A DNA stretch of 64,000 bases from Lysobacter dokdonensis DS-58 (GTDB lineage Bacteria > Pseudomonadota > Gammaproteobacteria > Xanthomonadales > Xanthomonadaceae): the NCBI RefSeq assembly GCF_000770795.1, contig NZ_JRKJ01000002.1:310001-374000 (forward strand), given 5' to 3'. Shown in pieces: positions 45,024 through 53,561 of this stretch. Positions within the stretch are counted from its first letter, which is position 1. The number at the start of each line of letters is the position of its first letter. The position numbers and the translations under genes were made by a program. The notes beneath the pieces were generated by a model, which was not told where the DNA came from, made no database searches, and saw only the letters and a program-made list of their open reading frames with translations.

Positions 45024-46133
45024 TTACTGGAAGTTGTTCGTACCGATGGTGACCAGCGCACCGCCGCGCACCAGCACGTCGCGCTCGATCTTGCTGGTCC
45101 AGCCCGTCTGCGAGAACGGGGTACGGACCTTGGCGCCCAGGCGCGTGTAGTTCTGGTACGACAGGTTGTTGCTGTGCGTGCAGCTCTTGGTGTTGGTGTT
45201 GTAGACCACGCCCGTCGCCGAGTTCAGGCGGAAGGTGCAGTTCTTCACCGTCAGGCCGGTGATGCCGACCGTGCCCATGCCGAGGCTGCCGTTGCGCTCG
45301 AAGGTGCAGCCGTCGAACGTCACGTTGGTCGTACGGTTCCAGATGTTGGCGCCGTACTTCTTGTTGTCGTTGAAACGGCAGTTCTGGACCAGCACGCCGT
45401 CGCAGGTGTAGCCCGCGTCCGGCTCGATGTCGATGCCGCACTCCGGCGCCGTGCCGTTGGTGAAGCTGAACTCCGAGTCGTAGATCTTGATGTTGCGGCA
45501 GTTCGTGACCGAGATGCCCTGGCGACGGTTGTTCGTCGACACGATGTTGGCGACGACCACGTCGTTGGCCGCGCCGCCCATGCAGACGCCGTCGCCGGTG
45601 CAGTCGGCGATGCGCACGTCACGGATGGTGACGCGGATGCCGCCGAGGCACTGGATGCCGTGGCCCCACTCATGCGTGCCGGAGGTCGTGTACTTGTGCG
45701 TGGCGCGGTCGCCGATCAGCTGGCCGCCGGAGACTTCGACGTCGGACTTGTCGTTGATGTAGATGATGTAGTGGCGCGACAGCGACGAGGTCTTCGCCTT
45801 GAGGATCGCGCCCGGCATCATCTGGAAGTGCATCTTGCTGCGCAGGTTGATCTTCTTGGACGTGTCGATCATGTACGTGCCGGCCGGGACCTGCACCGTG
45901 CCGCCGGTGGTCGGCAGCGCGTTGATCGCGGCCTGGATGGCGGCCGTGTCGTCCTTGATGCCGTCGCCCAGGGCGCCGTAGTTCTTCACGTTGAGCACCG
46001 TGGTGCCACGGGCGCGGGTCGGCGGGGTGGTCAGCGCGAACGCCGGCATGGCGACGCCGCCGATCAGCAGCGGGACCGCAACCATGGCGGAGTTCTTGAT
46101 GAAGGTGCGGCGCGCGATGTTGGTCTGCGACAT
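45024..46133 (-). CDS. Tat-exported right-handed beta-helix protein (pectate-lyase/polygalacturonase-like fold)
   Basis: A 369-residue protein with a twin-arginine signal (NIARRTFIKNSAMV) and cleavage near AFA-LTT. The mature start NVKNYGALGDGIKDDTAAIQAAI is the classic opening of pectate-lyase-3/GH28-like beta-helices. The rest consists of short beta-helix coils with many Asn and Cys (SVTNCRNIKIYDSEF, VQNCRFNDNKKYG). I do not see a complete GH28 catalytic set, so a lyase, a hydrolase or a binding protein are all possible. The ATG at 46133 begins the Tat signal. A terminator follows at 44939. A 10-bp palindrome GCGAATTCGC (46240-46249) lies about 110 bases upstream. Confidence 0.82.
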   Translation of the reverse strand: MSQTNIARRTFIKNSAMVAVPLLIGGVAMPAFALTTPPTRARGTTVLNVKNYGALGDGIKDDTAAIQAAINALPTTGGTVQVPAGTYMIDTSKKINLRSKMHFQMMPGAILKAKTSSLSRHYIIYINDKSDVEVSGGQLIGDRATHKYTTSGTHEWGHGIQCLGGIRVTIRDVRIADCTGDGVCMGGAANDVVVANIVSTNNRRQGISVTNCRNIKIYDSEFSFTNGTAPECGIDIEPDAGYTCDGVLVQNCRFNDNKKYGANIWNRTTNVTFDGCTFERNGSLGMGTVGITGLTVKNCTFRLNSATGVVYNTNTKSCTHSNNLSYQNYTRLGAKVRTPFSQTGWTSKIERDVLVRGGALVTIGTNNFQ

Positions 46134-46519
46134 TTTCAAAAGCCCTTTGGAAATTGTTCGGGGGAAATCGGTTTCGGGGGAAAGCGGGCGTTTCCCCGCT
46201 GCGAGGGCAAATGTAGAGACCGCGTGAATTTTGGCTAGCGCGAATTCGCAAAACTGCGGATCGCGCCGCATGTACGGTTCAGCTAACCGATGCTGAATGC
46301 GAAAAAGGCGCGATTAACCGCTGTTATTGCTGAGATTAAGAAGAAGTTAAAGCGAGAAATCGGGCGTGAAACGCGCGAATCAAGCGGCTGTTTGCCTGTT
46401 TGCTTCACGTGATTTTTATGAGGTGCGTGCGGCAAGAGGCCGCCTCTTGCGCGAGTTGTGAGGTCAGGCGTAGCGTGGATTCCGACCGGGCCATCCGGCC
46501 CGTACAGGGGAAGCGACAC
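46134..46519. other. 386-bp AT-richer divergent intergenic region
   Basis: It separates the Tat beta-helix gene (minus) from exbD (plus). It is noticeably richer in A/T than the rest of the window, especially 46283-46350. It holds a perfect palindrome GCGAATTCGC (46240-46249) and several candidate -10 tracts, but no convincing gene or RNA structure. It probably contains both promoters. Confidence 0.55.
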
Positions 46520-46927
46520 ATGGCCGTCTCCGCTTTCGCACAGTCGTCGAACGATCGCGACTTCGCCGACATCAACATCACCCCGCTCGTCGACGTGCTG
46601 CTCGTCCTGTTGATCATCTTCATGGTCGCGGCGCCCGCGGTGACCAAGGCCGTGGACTTCACGCTGCCGCAGGTTTCCCCGCCCTCGCCCATCAAGCCGC
46701 AGCGCATCACGCTGGACATCCGCGGTGACGGCTCGGTGGCTTGGAATGGCGCGGCGGTGCCGCTCTCGGGCCTGCGTTCGCTGATGGAAGTCGAGGCGCA
46801 GCGTGATCCGGCGCATCCGCCGATGCTGGTGATCGATGCCAGCGGCGATGCGGATTACGGGCTGGTCACGCGCGTGCTGGCCGATGCGCATTCGGCGCAG
46901 ATGAAGAACATTTCCTTCGTGCAGTGA
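46520..46927 (+). CDS. Orphan ExbD/TolR-family protein
   Basis: A 135-residue biopolymer-transport protein. DFADINITPLVDVLLVLLIIFMVAAP is the single membrane helix, with the essential Asp at residue 25 (PLVD). The periplasmic domain ends KNISFVQ. ExbD works with ExbB to energise TonB, but no exbB or tonB lies here; it stands alone. The ATG at 46520 has AGGGGAAG upstream. It may supplement a main TonB system, which would fit the two TonB-dependent receptors in this window. Confidence 0.88.
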   Translation: MAVSAFAQSSNDRDFADINITPLVDVLLVLLIIFMVAAPAVTKAVDFTLPQVSPPSPIKPQRITLDIRGDGSVAWNGAAVPLSGLRSLMEVEAQRDPAHPPMLVIDASGDADYGLVTRVLADAHSAQMKNISFVQ

Positions 46928-46948
46928 CGCGGGGAACCGGGCGCCCGC

Positions 46949-47338
46949 TCAGCCGAGCGGGTGTTCCCGGTGCGAGATGCGATAGCCCACCAGGCCGCAC
47001 ACCAGGATCGCCACGTTGCCGGCGAAGTCCAGCAGCATCCACTTCGTGAAGATCGGTTGCACGAAGTAGAAGTAGACATTGAACGCGAAGAACGGGATCG
47101 ACCCGAGCAGGCCGAAGGCCAGGAACGTCTTCGGCGTGAACTTCGCGAACCAGATGACCGCGCCGCACAACACCGCCTGCGCGCCGAAGCACGCGATGAA
47201 GACCGACGAGGCGGCCGTGAGCACCTGGTGCTCCGGGCGGATCGTCAGTTGCTCGACCATGCGCGGCAGCAACATGCACCACGTGCCGAGCACGAGGAAG
47301 ATCGAGGCAAGGATGCGCTGGAGGGTCGTCGACCGCAT
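46949..47338 (-). CDS. Four-helix membrane protein of unknown function
   Basis: A 129-residue protein with about four transmembrane helices (residues 8-25, 40-62, 68-88 and 98-120). The loops carry little charge, and the last residues are ISHREHPLG. It belongs to the general group of small conserved membrane proteins without known role. It starts at ATG 47338 and lies 44 bases after the serine hydrolase gene on the same strand; it converges with exbD. Confidence 0.68.
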   Translation of the reverse strand: MRSTTLQRILASIFLVLGTWCMLLPRMVEQLTIRPEHQVLTAASSVFIACFGAQAVLCGAVIWFAKFTPKTFLAFGLLGSIPFFAFNVYFYFVQPIFTKWMLLDFAGNVAILVCGLVGYRISHREHPLG

Positions 47339-47382
47339 GGGGACGCTCCGTTGTCGGGGCCCGGGCCCCCAATGTAGCGCCG

Positions 47383-48933
47383 TCAGGCCGGGCAGTCGCC
47401 CGTGCGGGTGAAATCGAGGTCCTCGAAGTCGGAACTGAAGTCCCCGTCGGGATCGACCTTGCGCATGCGCATGTGGCCATCGACGAAGTCGACCCACGCT
47501 TCCATGTCCATTCGGTCGGCGTCCCAATCGATGCGCCAGTGGCCATCGACGGTCACCACGTGGCCGGTCATCAGCGGCGATTTCACGGACGCCCACTGCA
47601 GCCGCCCGCCCACCGGACACAGCCGCACGGTGCCGAACCACGGATCGCGCCAGGTGCCGGTGCGCTTCGGATCGAACGGCCCCGCAAGTACCACGCGCTT
47701 GCCGTCGGCTTTCGTCTTCGGCTTCGCGGCGGCCTCGGCCTGCTTCCAGTCGGCTTCCACTTCGTCGGCGTAGGGCTCGATCGACGCGGCCGTGCCCGGC
47801 TTCGTGAAGTGCTTGAGCAACACCTCCGACAACACCGTGCGCGTGTCGTCCGCATCACCGTTGATCATGAAGACGAAGCCGCTGCGCGTATCGGGCAATA
47901 GCACCATCGCCGAATACATGCCGGACAACGTACCGGTGTGCGACACAGTCCATTGCCCATCGACGTCCGCCAGGCGGAAGCCGTACGCGTAGGCCAGCGA
48001 ATGCGTCTTGTCCCACTTCACGCGGCGCGCGGAGATGGGCATGGGCGTGCGCGCCTTCCACATTTCCTTGCGCTGCGCATCCGACAGCCACGCCTTCGCC
48101 CGTGCGTCGGGCGCCAGCCAGGCCTGCATCCAGCGCAGCATGTCGTCCAGGCTGCAGCGGATGCCGCCCGCGGCGGCCGACGTGATCGTGGGCACGCGTG
48201 CGCCGTCGACGTTGTCCCCGGGCTTGTAGCGTCCGCTTTGTTCACGCACGTGCGGCTGCGCGACATCGCCGACCGCATCGGAATCGAATGCCCCGACCTT
48301 GCAGCGCGTCATGCCCAGCGGATCGAAGATCTCGCGTTGCACAAGCGTTTCGTACGGCGCGCCCCCCGCGGCCGCCGCGACTTCGCCGGCGACCACGTAC
48401 AGCAGGTTGTCGTACGCATACCCCGACCGGAAGCTGTAGGCCGGCTTGATGTAACGCAGCCCGGCGATGATGTCGCCGCGCGTGAAGTCGTTCGGTTCGG
48501 GCCACAACATCAGGTCGCCGCCGCCCTCGGGCAGGCCGCTGTTGTGCACCAGCAAGTCGCGCACCTGCATGTTCCGCGTGACCCACGGGTCGAACATCGC
48601 GAAGTTCGGCAGGTGCTTCGTGACGGGATCGTCCCAGCGCAACTTGCCCTGGTCGACCAGGCGCGCGAGCACGCTCGCGGTCATGGCCTTGGAATTCGAT
48701 GCGATCTTGAACAGCGACCGCGATGTCAGCCGGTCGCCGCTGCCGGCCAGCACTTCGCCGCGTGTGCCCGCGTAGACGATCTTCCCGTCTTCGACCACGC
48801 CCACGGCGATGCCCGGCAAGCGATAGCGCGCAACGGTCTCATCGACGATGCCGTCGTACGCGCCCGTCGAAGACGACTGTGCCTGCGCGCCGAAGGCGAG
48901 CAGGCACAGGGTGGTGGCGAGGATTCGTTTCAT
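47383..48933 (-). CDS. Exported beta-lactamase-fold serine hydrolase with C-terminal lipocalin-like domain
   Basis: A 516-residue protein with a signal peptide (cleavage near AQA-QSS). The class C-type motifs are SNSK at residues 79-82 (SxxK), YDN in SGYAYDNLLYVVAG (YxN) and SHTGTLSG in place of KTG. Beyond residue 380 is an extra domain (DUF3471-like) with GTWRDPWFGTVRLCPVGGRLQW. Such two-domain proteins act as D-aminopeptidases or esterases in the periplasm; antibiotic resistance is not implied. Start at ATG 48933. Confidence 0.88.
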   Translation of the reverse strand: MKRILATTLCLLAFGAQAQSSSTGAYDGIVDETVARYRLPGIAVGVVEDGKIVYAGTRGEVLAGSGDRLTSRSLFKIASNSKAMTASVLARLVDQGKLRWDDPVTKHLPNFAMFDPWVTRNMQVRDLLVHNSGLPEGGGDLMLWPEPNDFTRGDIIAGLRYIKPAYSFRSGYAYDNLLYVVAGEVAAAAGGAPYETLVQREIFDPLGMTRCKVGAFDSDAVGDVAQPHVREQSGRYKPGDNVDGARVPTITSAAAGGIRCSLDDMLRWMQAWLAPDARAKAWLSDAQRKEMWKARTPMPISARRVKWDKTHSLAYAYGFRLADVDGQWTVSHTGTLSGMYSAMVLLPDTRSGFVFMINGDADDTRTVLSEVLLKHFTKPGTAASIEPYADEVEADWKQAEAAAKPKTKADGKRVVLAGPFDPKRTGTWRDPWFGTVRLCPVGGRLQWASVKSPLMTGHVVTVDGHWRIDWDADRMDMEAWVDFVDGHMRMRKVDPDGDFSSDFEDLDFTRTGDCPA

Positions 48934-48959
48934 GCGGCTTCCAAGTTAGCAGCCCCGGG

Positions 48960-48991
48960 AAAAAAACGGCGGCCCGGAGGGCGGGCCGCCG
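48960..48991 (-). terminator. Rho-independent terminator after the Oar-like receptor
   Basis: Minus-strand stem CGGCGGCCCG/CGGGCCGCCG with a 5-base loop followed by seven T residues, 13 bases past the receptor stop at 49005. Confidence 0.92.
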
Positions 48992-49004
48992 GGGGTGCCG
49001 ACTT

Positions 49005-51941
49005 TTAGAAGTCCAGCGAAACGGTGAGTTGGCCCATGGCACGCGACTGGTAGTTCGTTCCCTGGAGGAAGAACTCGTTCGGCGTTCCGATGCCGTCTTC
49101 CAGTTCCAGGTCTTCGTTGACTTCGGTCACGCGCTGCATGTTGAACACGTTGAACAAGGCGAACTTCACGCGCAGGTCCGCGGTGCCGAACGAGTGGCGA
49201 TAGGTGATGCTCGCCCCCAGGTCGTACGTCCACGGCAGGCGGCCCCAATCCCCGCGGCCGATGTGCGTGTAGGTGCGCTGGTCGTTCGGCAGGTCGCAGT
49301 TGGCCGTGCAGACGTAGAAGCTGTGGAACTCGGTTTCGTCGAACGGGTTGCCCGCGCCGAACGCGCTGATCGGACGGCCCGACCGCGCATCGAACGCCGC
49401 GCCGATTTCCCACGCATCATTGATCGCGTAGGCGCCGTGCAGCTTGAGCTGGTGGCGGCGGTCGTTCGGCAGGTAGCCATCGCCGTTGAAGTTCACCCAC
49501 GGGTTGTCGAAGGCTTCGGTGCGGCCCGAATCGGCGAAGTCCGTATCCGAGTTGACCGGGCCTTCGGCGTTACCCTCGCTGAAGGCCAGCGTGTAGGACG
49601 CGTTGAGCGACCACTTGTTGTCCCACGCGCGGTCCAGGACGAATTCCAGCGCCTTGTAATCGCGCTTGGGCTTCACCCAGCCGGTGGTGCCGACGAAGTT
49701 GCCGTCCACGTCGTACAGCGCCCAGCCGGTGCGCGCGGTGTCGATGTTGATCCAGTTGTCGTTGGTGCCGTCGCAGTCGGTGTCGCCGTAGACCGTGGCG
49801 ACCTCGCCGGGGTTGGCCATCATGAAGAAGTCGGTTTCGCAGAAACCGTTCCACGTCACTTCCATGTCGTCGATGGCGTTCTTCAACTTGCGGTAGATGC
49901 CGCGCACGCCCCACGACCACGACGGGTTCAACTGCTGCTGGAAGCCGAGGATCGCCTCGTCCTGGTACACCGGATCCATGTCGGCATCCACTTCGCCGCG
50001 CACGTCGGGCACGGTGCCGTCGCCCTGCGAGACGTCGACCGGGCCGATCTGCGGGCCCAGGACCGGGATGTTGTTGGCATCGAAGCCGTTGAAGACGTAG
50101 AACGTGCGGCGATCGAGGAAGGGACCGGCCTGCTTGATGTTGATGACGTTGGCCACCGGCAGGAAGTAACGGCCCACGTTGCCGTAGACCTTCATGCTGG
50201 AATCGCCCTTGAGGTCCCACGAGAAGCCCAGGCGCGGCGCCCACATCGAATCCATCTTGATGTAGCTCTGGCCCTGCCCGTTCTTGTTGTCGAACTCCTC
50301 GTTGCGCACGCCGATGTTCAACAGGACGTTGTCGGTGACCTGCCAGTTGTCCTCGAGGTAGTACGCCGAGTTGACGGTCTCGAACGTGCCTTCGTTCCGC
50401 ACTTCACGGGTGCGCACGTAGGCCGTCGTGCCAGGGGGTACCGGCGTGCCGTTGACGACGCCGCTGCCACCGACGTTGAACACTTCGTAACGCGCGCCCG
50501 CGCCCGGATAGCGCTGGTTGTACTCGCTGGTGTTGTTCTCGTGGTCGTAGCCGAAGCGCAGCAGGTGGTCGCCGAGCTGCCATTCGAAGTCGACGCGGTA
50601 CTGCTCGCGGTCGTCCTCGCGCGCGATCACCGCGGTGTTGCTCGTGCACCCGATGAAGCTCGACCCCACGCGGCGGTCCTGCACGAGCGTGCAGGTGTCG
50701 TCGGTCAGGCTGTGGATGTCGGTCGAGCGCTGGTTCTCGCCGTACATCGCGCGCATCGAGAACGTGTCGGTGAAATAGCCGTTGTATGCCGCGGCCCAGT
50801 TGTCGCCGCCGTTTTCGGTGAAGGTCGTGTTCTGGTAGGTGCGCGTGCCGTTGAGGTCGCCGGCCGGATCGATGCCGTATTCGTCGCGCGTCTGCTTGTC
50901 GCTGTCGGAGAAGGCGAGCAGTTCGAGGATGTGGTGGTCGGTGATGCGCCAGTCGATCTTGGTGCCCCAGAAACCGCTGTTTGAGCGGCCGTCGAAGAAC
51001 GTGGCGTATTCGCTGTCGGAGCTGCGCGGCTCGACGTCGCGCGCCTCGTACATGCCGAAGAAGAACAACTTGTCCTTGATCAGCGGGCCGGAGGCGTAGA
51101 GGTTGAGCTTGGCCGAGTCATGGTCGTCGAACTGCGCGACGTAGCCCGGACGGTCCTTCTGCGTGAACTGAAGCCAGTCGGGCTCCCACACCAGCTCGGC
51201 GCCGTACTTGAACTCGTTCGTACCCGATTTGGTCACGGCGTTGATCACGCCGCCGGTCGTACGGCCGAACTCGACGGAGTAACCGCCGGTCTTGACCTGG
51301 AACTCCTGGTAGAACGCATCAGGCACCGCGGAGTTGCCCACGCGGTTGTAGAAGTCGGTGACGTTCAGGCCGTTGATGTAGACCGCGTTTTCCGCGACCG
51401 ACGAACCGCCGAAGGACACGCCGCCGAATTCACCGCGCACCACGCCCGGCGCCAGTTGCGCGACCGACAGCGCGTCGCGCTGCAGCGGCAGGCGCTCGAT
51501 CTGGTCGGCGGTGATGTTGGTGGCCGATTCGGTGGAGGTCACGTCGATCGGCGAGATCGAGGTGCCCTGCACTTCCACCGTCTGCAGTTCCGACGGTGCG
51601 CCGGCGAGGTCCTTCGTGGTCGTGTTGCCGAGGCTCACCGTCACGGTGACCGGGCTGCCGACGGGCTGGCCGTTCTGCGCGACCTGCACGGTGTAGCTGC
51701 CGACCGGCAACGAGGCGATGCGGTAATTGCCGTCCGCATCGACGGTGACCGTGCGCGAGAAGCCCGTCGCCGGGTTTGTCACCGTCACCGTGGAGCCCGC
51801 GGCCGCGTGGCCCGCGAGCGCACCGGCGGTGTTCTGCGCGAAGGCCGGCAGGGCGATCGGCGCGGTGAGCGCGAGCCCCATGGCGAGCCAGAGCGACGTG
51901 CGATGCATCGTGTTGTTCTTCCTGCTCTTCATGCCACTCAT
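49005..51941 (-). CDS. Oar-like TonB-dependent receptor with N-terminal carboxypeptidase-regulatory-like domain
   Basis: A 978-residue outer-membrane receptor. After a signal peptide (cleavage near AFA-QNT), residues 40-120 form a CarboxypepD_reg-like beta-sandwich (TVTVTNPATGFSRTVTVDADGNYRIASLPVGSYTV). A TonB-dependent plug follows (RLPLQRDALSVAQLAPGV, VYINGLNVTDFYNRVG), then a large barrel with Cys pairs in extracellular loops, ending SLDF. Oar-type receptors are linked to peptide/protein uptake or protein secretion. The ATG at 51941 overlaps the transglutaminase stop as ATGA and follows GGAGGGGG; internal ATGs at 51932 and 51908 are alternatives. Coupling to an exported transglutaminase suggests a protein or peptide substrate. 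Confidence 0.92.
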   Translation of the reverse strand: MSGMKSRKNNTMHRTSLWLAMGLALTAPIALPAFAQNTAGALAGHAAAGSTVTVTNPATGFSRTVTVDADGNYRIASLPVGSYTVQVAQNGQPVGSPVTVTVSLGNTTTKDLAGAPSELQTVEVQGTSISPIDVTSTESATNITADQIERLPLQRDALSVAQLAPGVVRGEFGGVSFGGSSVAENAVYINGLNVTDFYNRVGNSAVPDAFYQEFQVKTGGYSVEFGRTTGGVINAVTKSGTNEFKYGAELVWEPDWLQFTQKDRPGYVAQFDDHDSAKLNLYASGPLIKDKLFFFGMYEARDVEPRSSDSEYATFFDGRSNSGFWGTKIDWRITDHHILELLAFSDSDKQTRDEYGIDPAGDLNGTRTYQNTTFTENGGDNWAAAYNGYFTDTFSMRAMYGENQRSTDIHSLTDDTCTLVQDRRVGSSFIGCTSNTAVIAREDDREQYRVDFEWQLGDHLLRFGYDHENNTSEYNQRYPGAGARYEVFNVGGSGVVNGTPVPPGTTAYVRTREVRNEGTFETVNSAYYLEDNWQVTDNVLLNIGVRNEEFDNKNGQGQSYIKMDSMWAPRLGFSWDLKGDSSMKVYGNVGRYFLPVANVINIKQAGPFLDRRTFYVFNGFDANNIPVLGPQIGPVDVSQGDGTVPDVRGEVDADMDPVYQDEAILGFQQQLNPSWSWGVRGIYRKLKNAIDDMEVTWNGFCETDFFMMANPGEVATVYGDTDCDGTNDNWINIDTARTGWALYDVDGNFVGTTGWVKPKRDYKALEFVLDRAWDNKWSLNASYTLAFSEGNAEGPVNSDTDFADSGRTEAFDNPWVNFNGDGYLPNDRRHQLKLHGAYAINDAWEIGAAFDARSGRPISAFGAGNPFDETEFHSFYVCTANCDLPNDQRTYTHIGRGDWGRLPWTYDLGASITYRHSFGTADLRVKFALFNVFNMQRVTEVNEDLELEDGIGTPNEFFLQGTNYQSRAMGQLTVSLDF

Positions 51942-53425
51942 GCCCCCTCCGGCGGTGTGGTTGGAACGAGGTTCCATTCGAAGTCGTAATCGAACTGGTC
52001 GAAATACAGGTTGCCGCCCTTCCACTCGACCTCGCCGCGTTGCGAATCGACGGTGTCGGAGCGGAAGTGCGTCTTGCGCGGTACGAAGTCGACGCCCCAG
52101 GCGTCGTTGAAGGCGATGCGGTAACCGTCGAGCCCGCCGAGGTAGAACCATTCGGTGGCCGGGTCGCCTTCCAGGCGGCCGAAGGTCACGTCCATCGGCA
52201 CCCATCCATACGGTGCGATGTACACCTGGCCCCAGTCGTGCAGGTTCCAGTAATCGGTGGGCGAGAACATCATTCCCGACTGCCAGCGCGCGGGGATGCC
52301 GTTCATGCGCAGCAGCGTGATCAGCAGCAGCGTCTGCTGGCCGCAATCGCCGTGGTGCGCGTGCAATGCGTAATCGCCGATGTTCGGGATGGTCGAGTAT
52401 TCGCGCGCGCCGGCCCACGGGAACTTGTCGTCGACCAGGGCGAAGAGCTTGCGCGTGATCGCGTAGGGGTTCTTTTCGTCGCCGACGGTCTGCCGCGAGA
52501 GCTGGCGCATCGCATCGGTGAACTGCACATGCGGCAGTTCCTGCGACAGGTACGGCGCCAGGTCCTGCTTTTCCTTGTCGCTCAGCGCTACGACCTTCGC
52601 CGGATCGATCGGGTGCGATTGCGCGGAGATCGTCACCTCATAGGTGACGTCGAATTTCGTCGGCTTGCCCGCGACGGCCTGGCCCTGCAGGTGCATCGTG
52701 CGCATCAGCGCGGACTCGGGTGCGAGGTCGCCCTTCCCCGGCACGTTGTCGACCAGCTTGATGTCGTCCTGCTGGCCCGGGATGGCGCGCGGAAACGGAA
52801 TCCATGCATCGATCGTTTCGCCGGCCGGCACCGCATCGGCGTTGACCGTCAGCGTTTGCGTGATGCGGAAGCGTTGCGGCAGCACGCCGGCCTTGCCGGT
52901 CGCCAGTGCCGCATCGTGCGCGGCCTTGTGGTGCGGGTGCGCGGACTCGAGCGGGCTGTCGGTGAACTTCGGCGGCTCGGTTCGGCGCGCCAACGCTTCG
53001 GGGCTCAAACGCCAGAGGTTGCCGACGCTGCGCTGGAAGTAGCGCTTCTGCCCGTCGATGGTCATGTGTTCGAGCGTGTTGTCCGCTTCCCACCGCGCGA
53101 ACTCATCGTCGCGCAGGTCGGGGATCTGCTTCTTGATGTCCGCGCGGACCTTGGCTTCGTCGTGCGGGAAGTCCAGGCGGATGCGGCGCATGCGTTCGCG
53201 CTCGAAGGCGAGCGCGCGGGCGGTGTCTTCGGGGATGCCCGGTTGCGCGAGGGCGAAATCGATGGCGGCGTTGGCGGACTTGAAATCGCCACGGTCGACC
53301 ATTGCCACGATTTCCTGCGGCGCCGGCGGCGGATCGAACGCGAAGCCCGTGCCCGCGGTGAATGCCGCGGCCAACGCCAGGGACAGCATCGACATCCGGG
53401 AACGACCGATCATGTCCAAGCGCAC
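51938..53425 (-). CDS. Exported transglutaminase-like cysteine protein (GTG start)
   Basis: A 495-residue exported protein with a signal peptide (cleavage near GFA-FDP). Residues about 165-290 form a beta-domain. The transglutaminase core follows, with Cys in HHGDCGQQTLLLITLLR, His in WNLHDWGQVYI and Asp in VPMDVTFG, an intact triad. The N-terminal 150 residues are helical. The GTG at 53425 is preferred because AGGGG lies close upstream; an ATG at 53413 has no good SD. Bacterial homologues may crosslink proteins, cleave peptides or process cyclic peptides. It is the first gene of a unit with the Oar-like receptor. Confidence 0.82.
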   Translation of the reverse strand: MRLDMIGRSRMSMLSLALAAAFTAGTGFAFDPPPAPQEIVAMVDRGDFKSANAAIDFALAQPGIPEDTARALAFERERMRRIRLDFPHDEAKVRADIKKQIPDLRDDEFARWEADNTLEHMTIDGQKRYFQRSVGNLWRLSPEALARRTEPPKFTDSPLESAHPHHKAAHDAALATGKAGVLPQRFRITQTLTVNADAVPAGETIDAWIPFPRAIPGQQDDIKLVDNVPGKGDLAPESALMRTMHLQGQAVAGKPTKFDVTYEVTISAQSHPIDPAKVVALSDKEKQDLAPYLSQELPHVQFTDAMRQLSRQTVGDEKNPYAITRKLFALVDDKFPWAGAREYSTIPNIGDYALHAHHGDCGQQTLLLITLLRMNGIPARWQSGMMFSPTDYWNLHDWGQVYIAPYGWVPMDVTFGRLEGDPATEWFYLGGLDGYRIAFNDAWGVDFVPRKTHFRSDTVDSQRGEVEWKGGNLYFDQFDYDFEWNLVPTTPPEGA

Positions 53426-53513
53426 TCGACCCCTGCAGGAGGACTTGCGAGGCGTTGTGTAGCACCATTGTGACAGTCGGTCAATAAATTATTCTTCCTT
53501 TCCGACAATCGAT

Positions 53514-53525
53514 GAATATATATTC
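53514..53525. promoter_or_regulatory. Perfect 12-bp palindrome GAATATATATTC upstream of the DUF819 operon
   Basis: It lies 37 bases before the ATG of the DUF819 gene, in an unusually A/T-rich promoter region (53481-53526). It resembles the sugar-island operator in its outer bases but has a TATA centre instead of CG. It could be an operator for the RpiR regulator encoded three genes downstream. Confidence 0.45.
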
Positions 53526-53561
53526 CAGCCGCCTCCCCACCCGGGAGCGACGGGGGACCGG

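Noticed and set aside
46240-46249. GCGAATTCGC as an operator
   Set aside because: A single 10-bp palindrome with no second copy found by eye; kept only as a note on the intergenic region.
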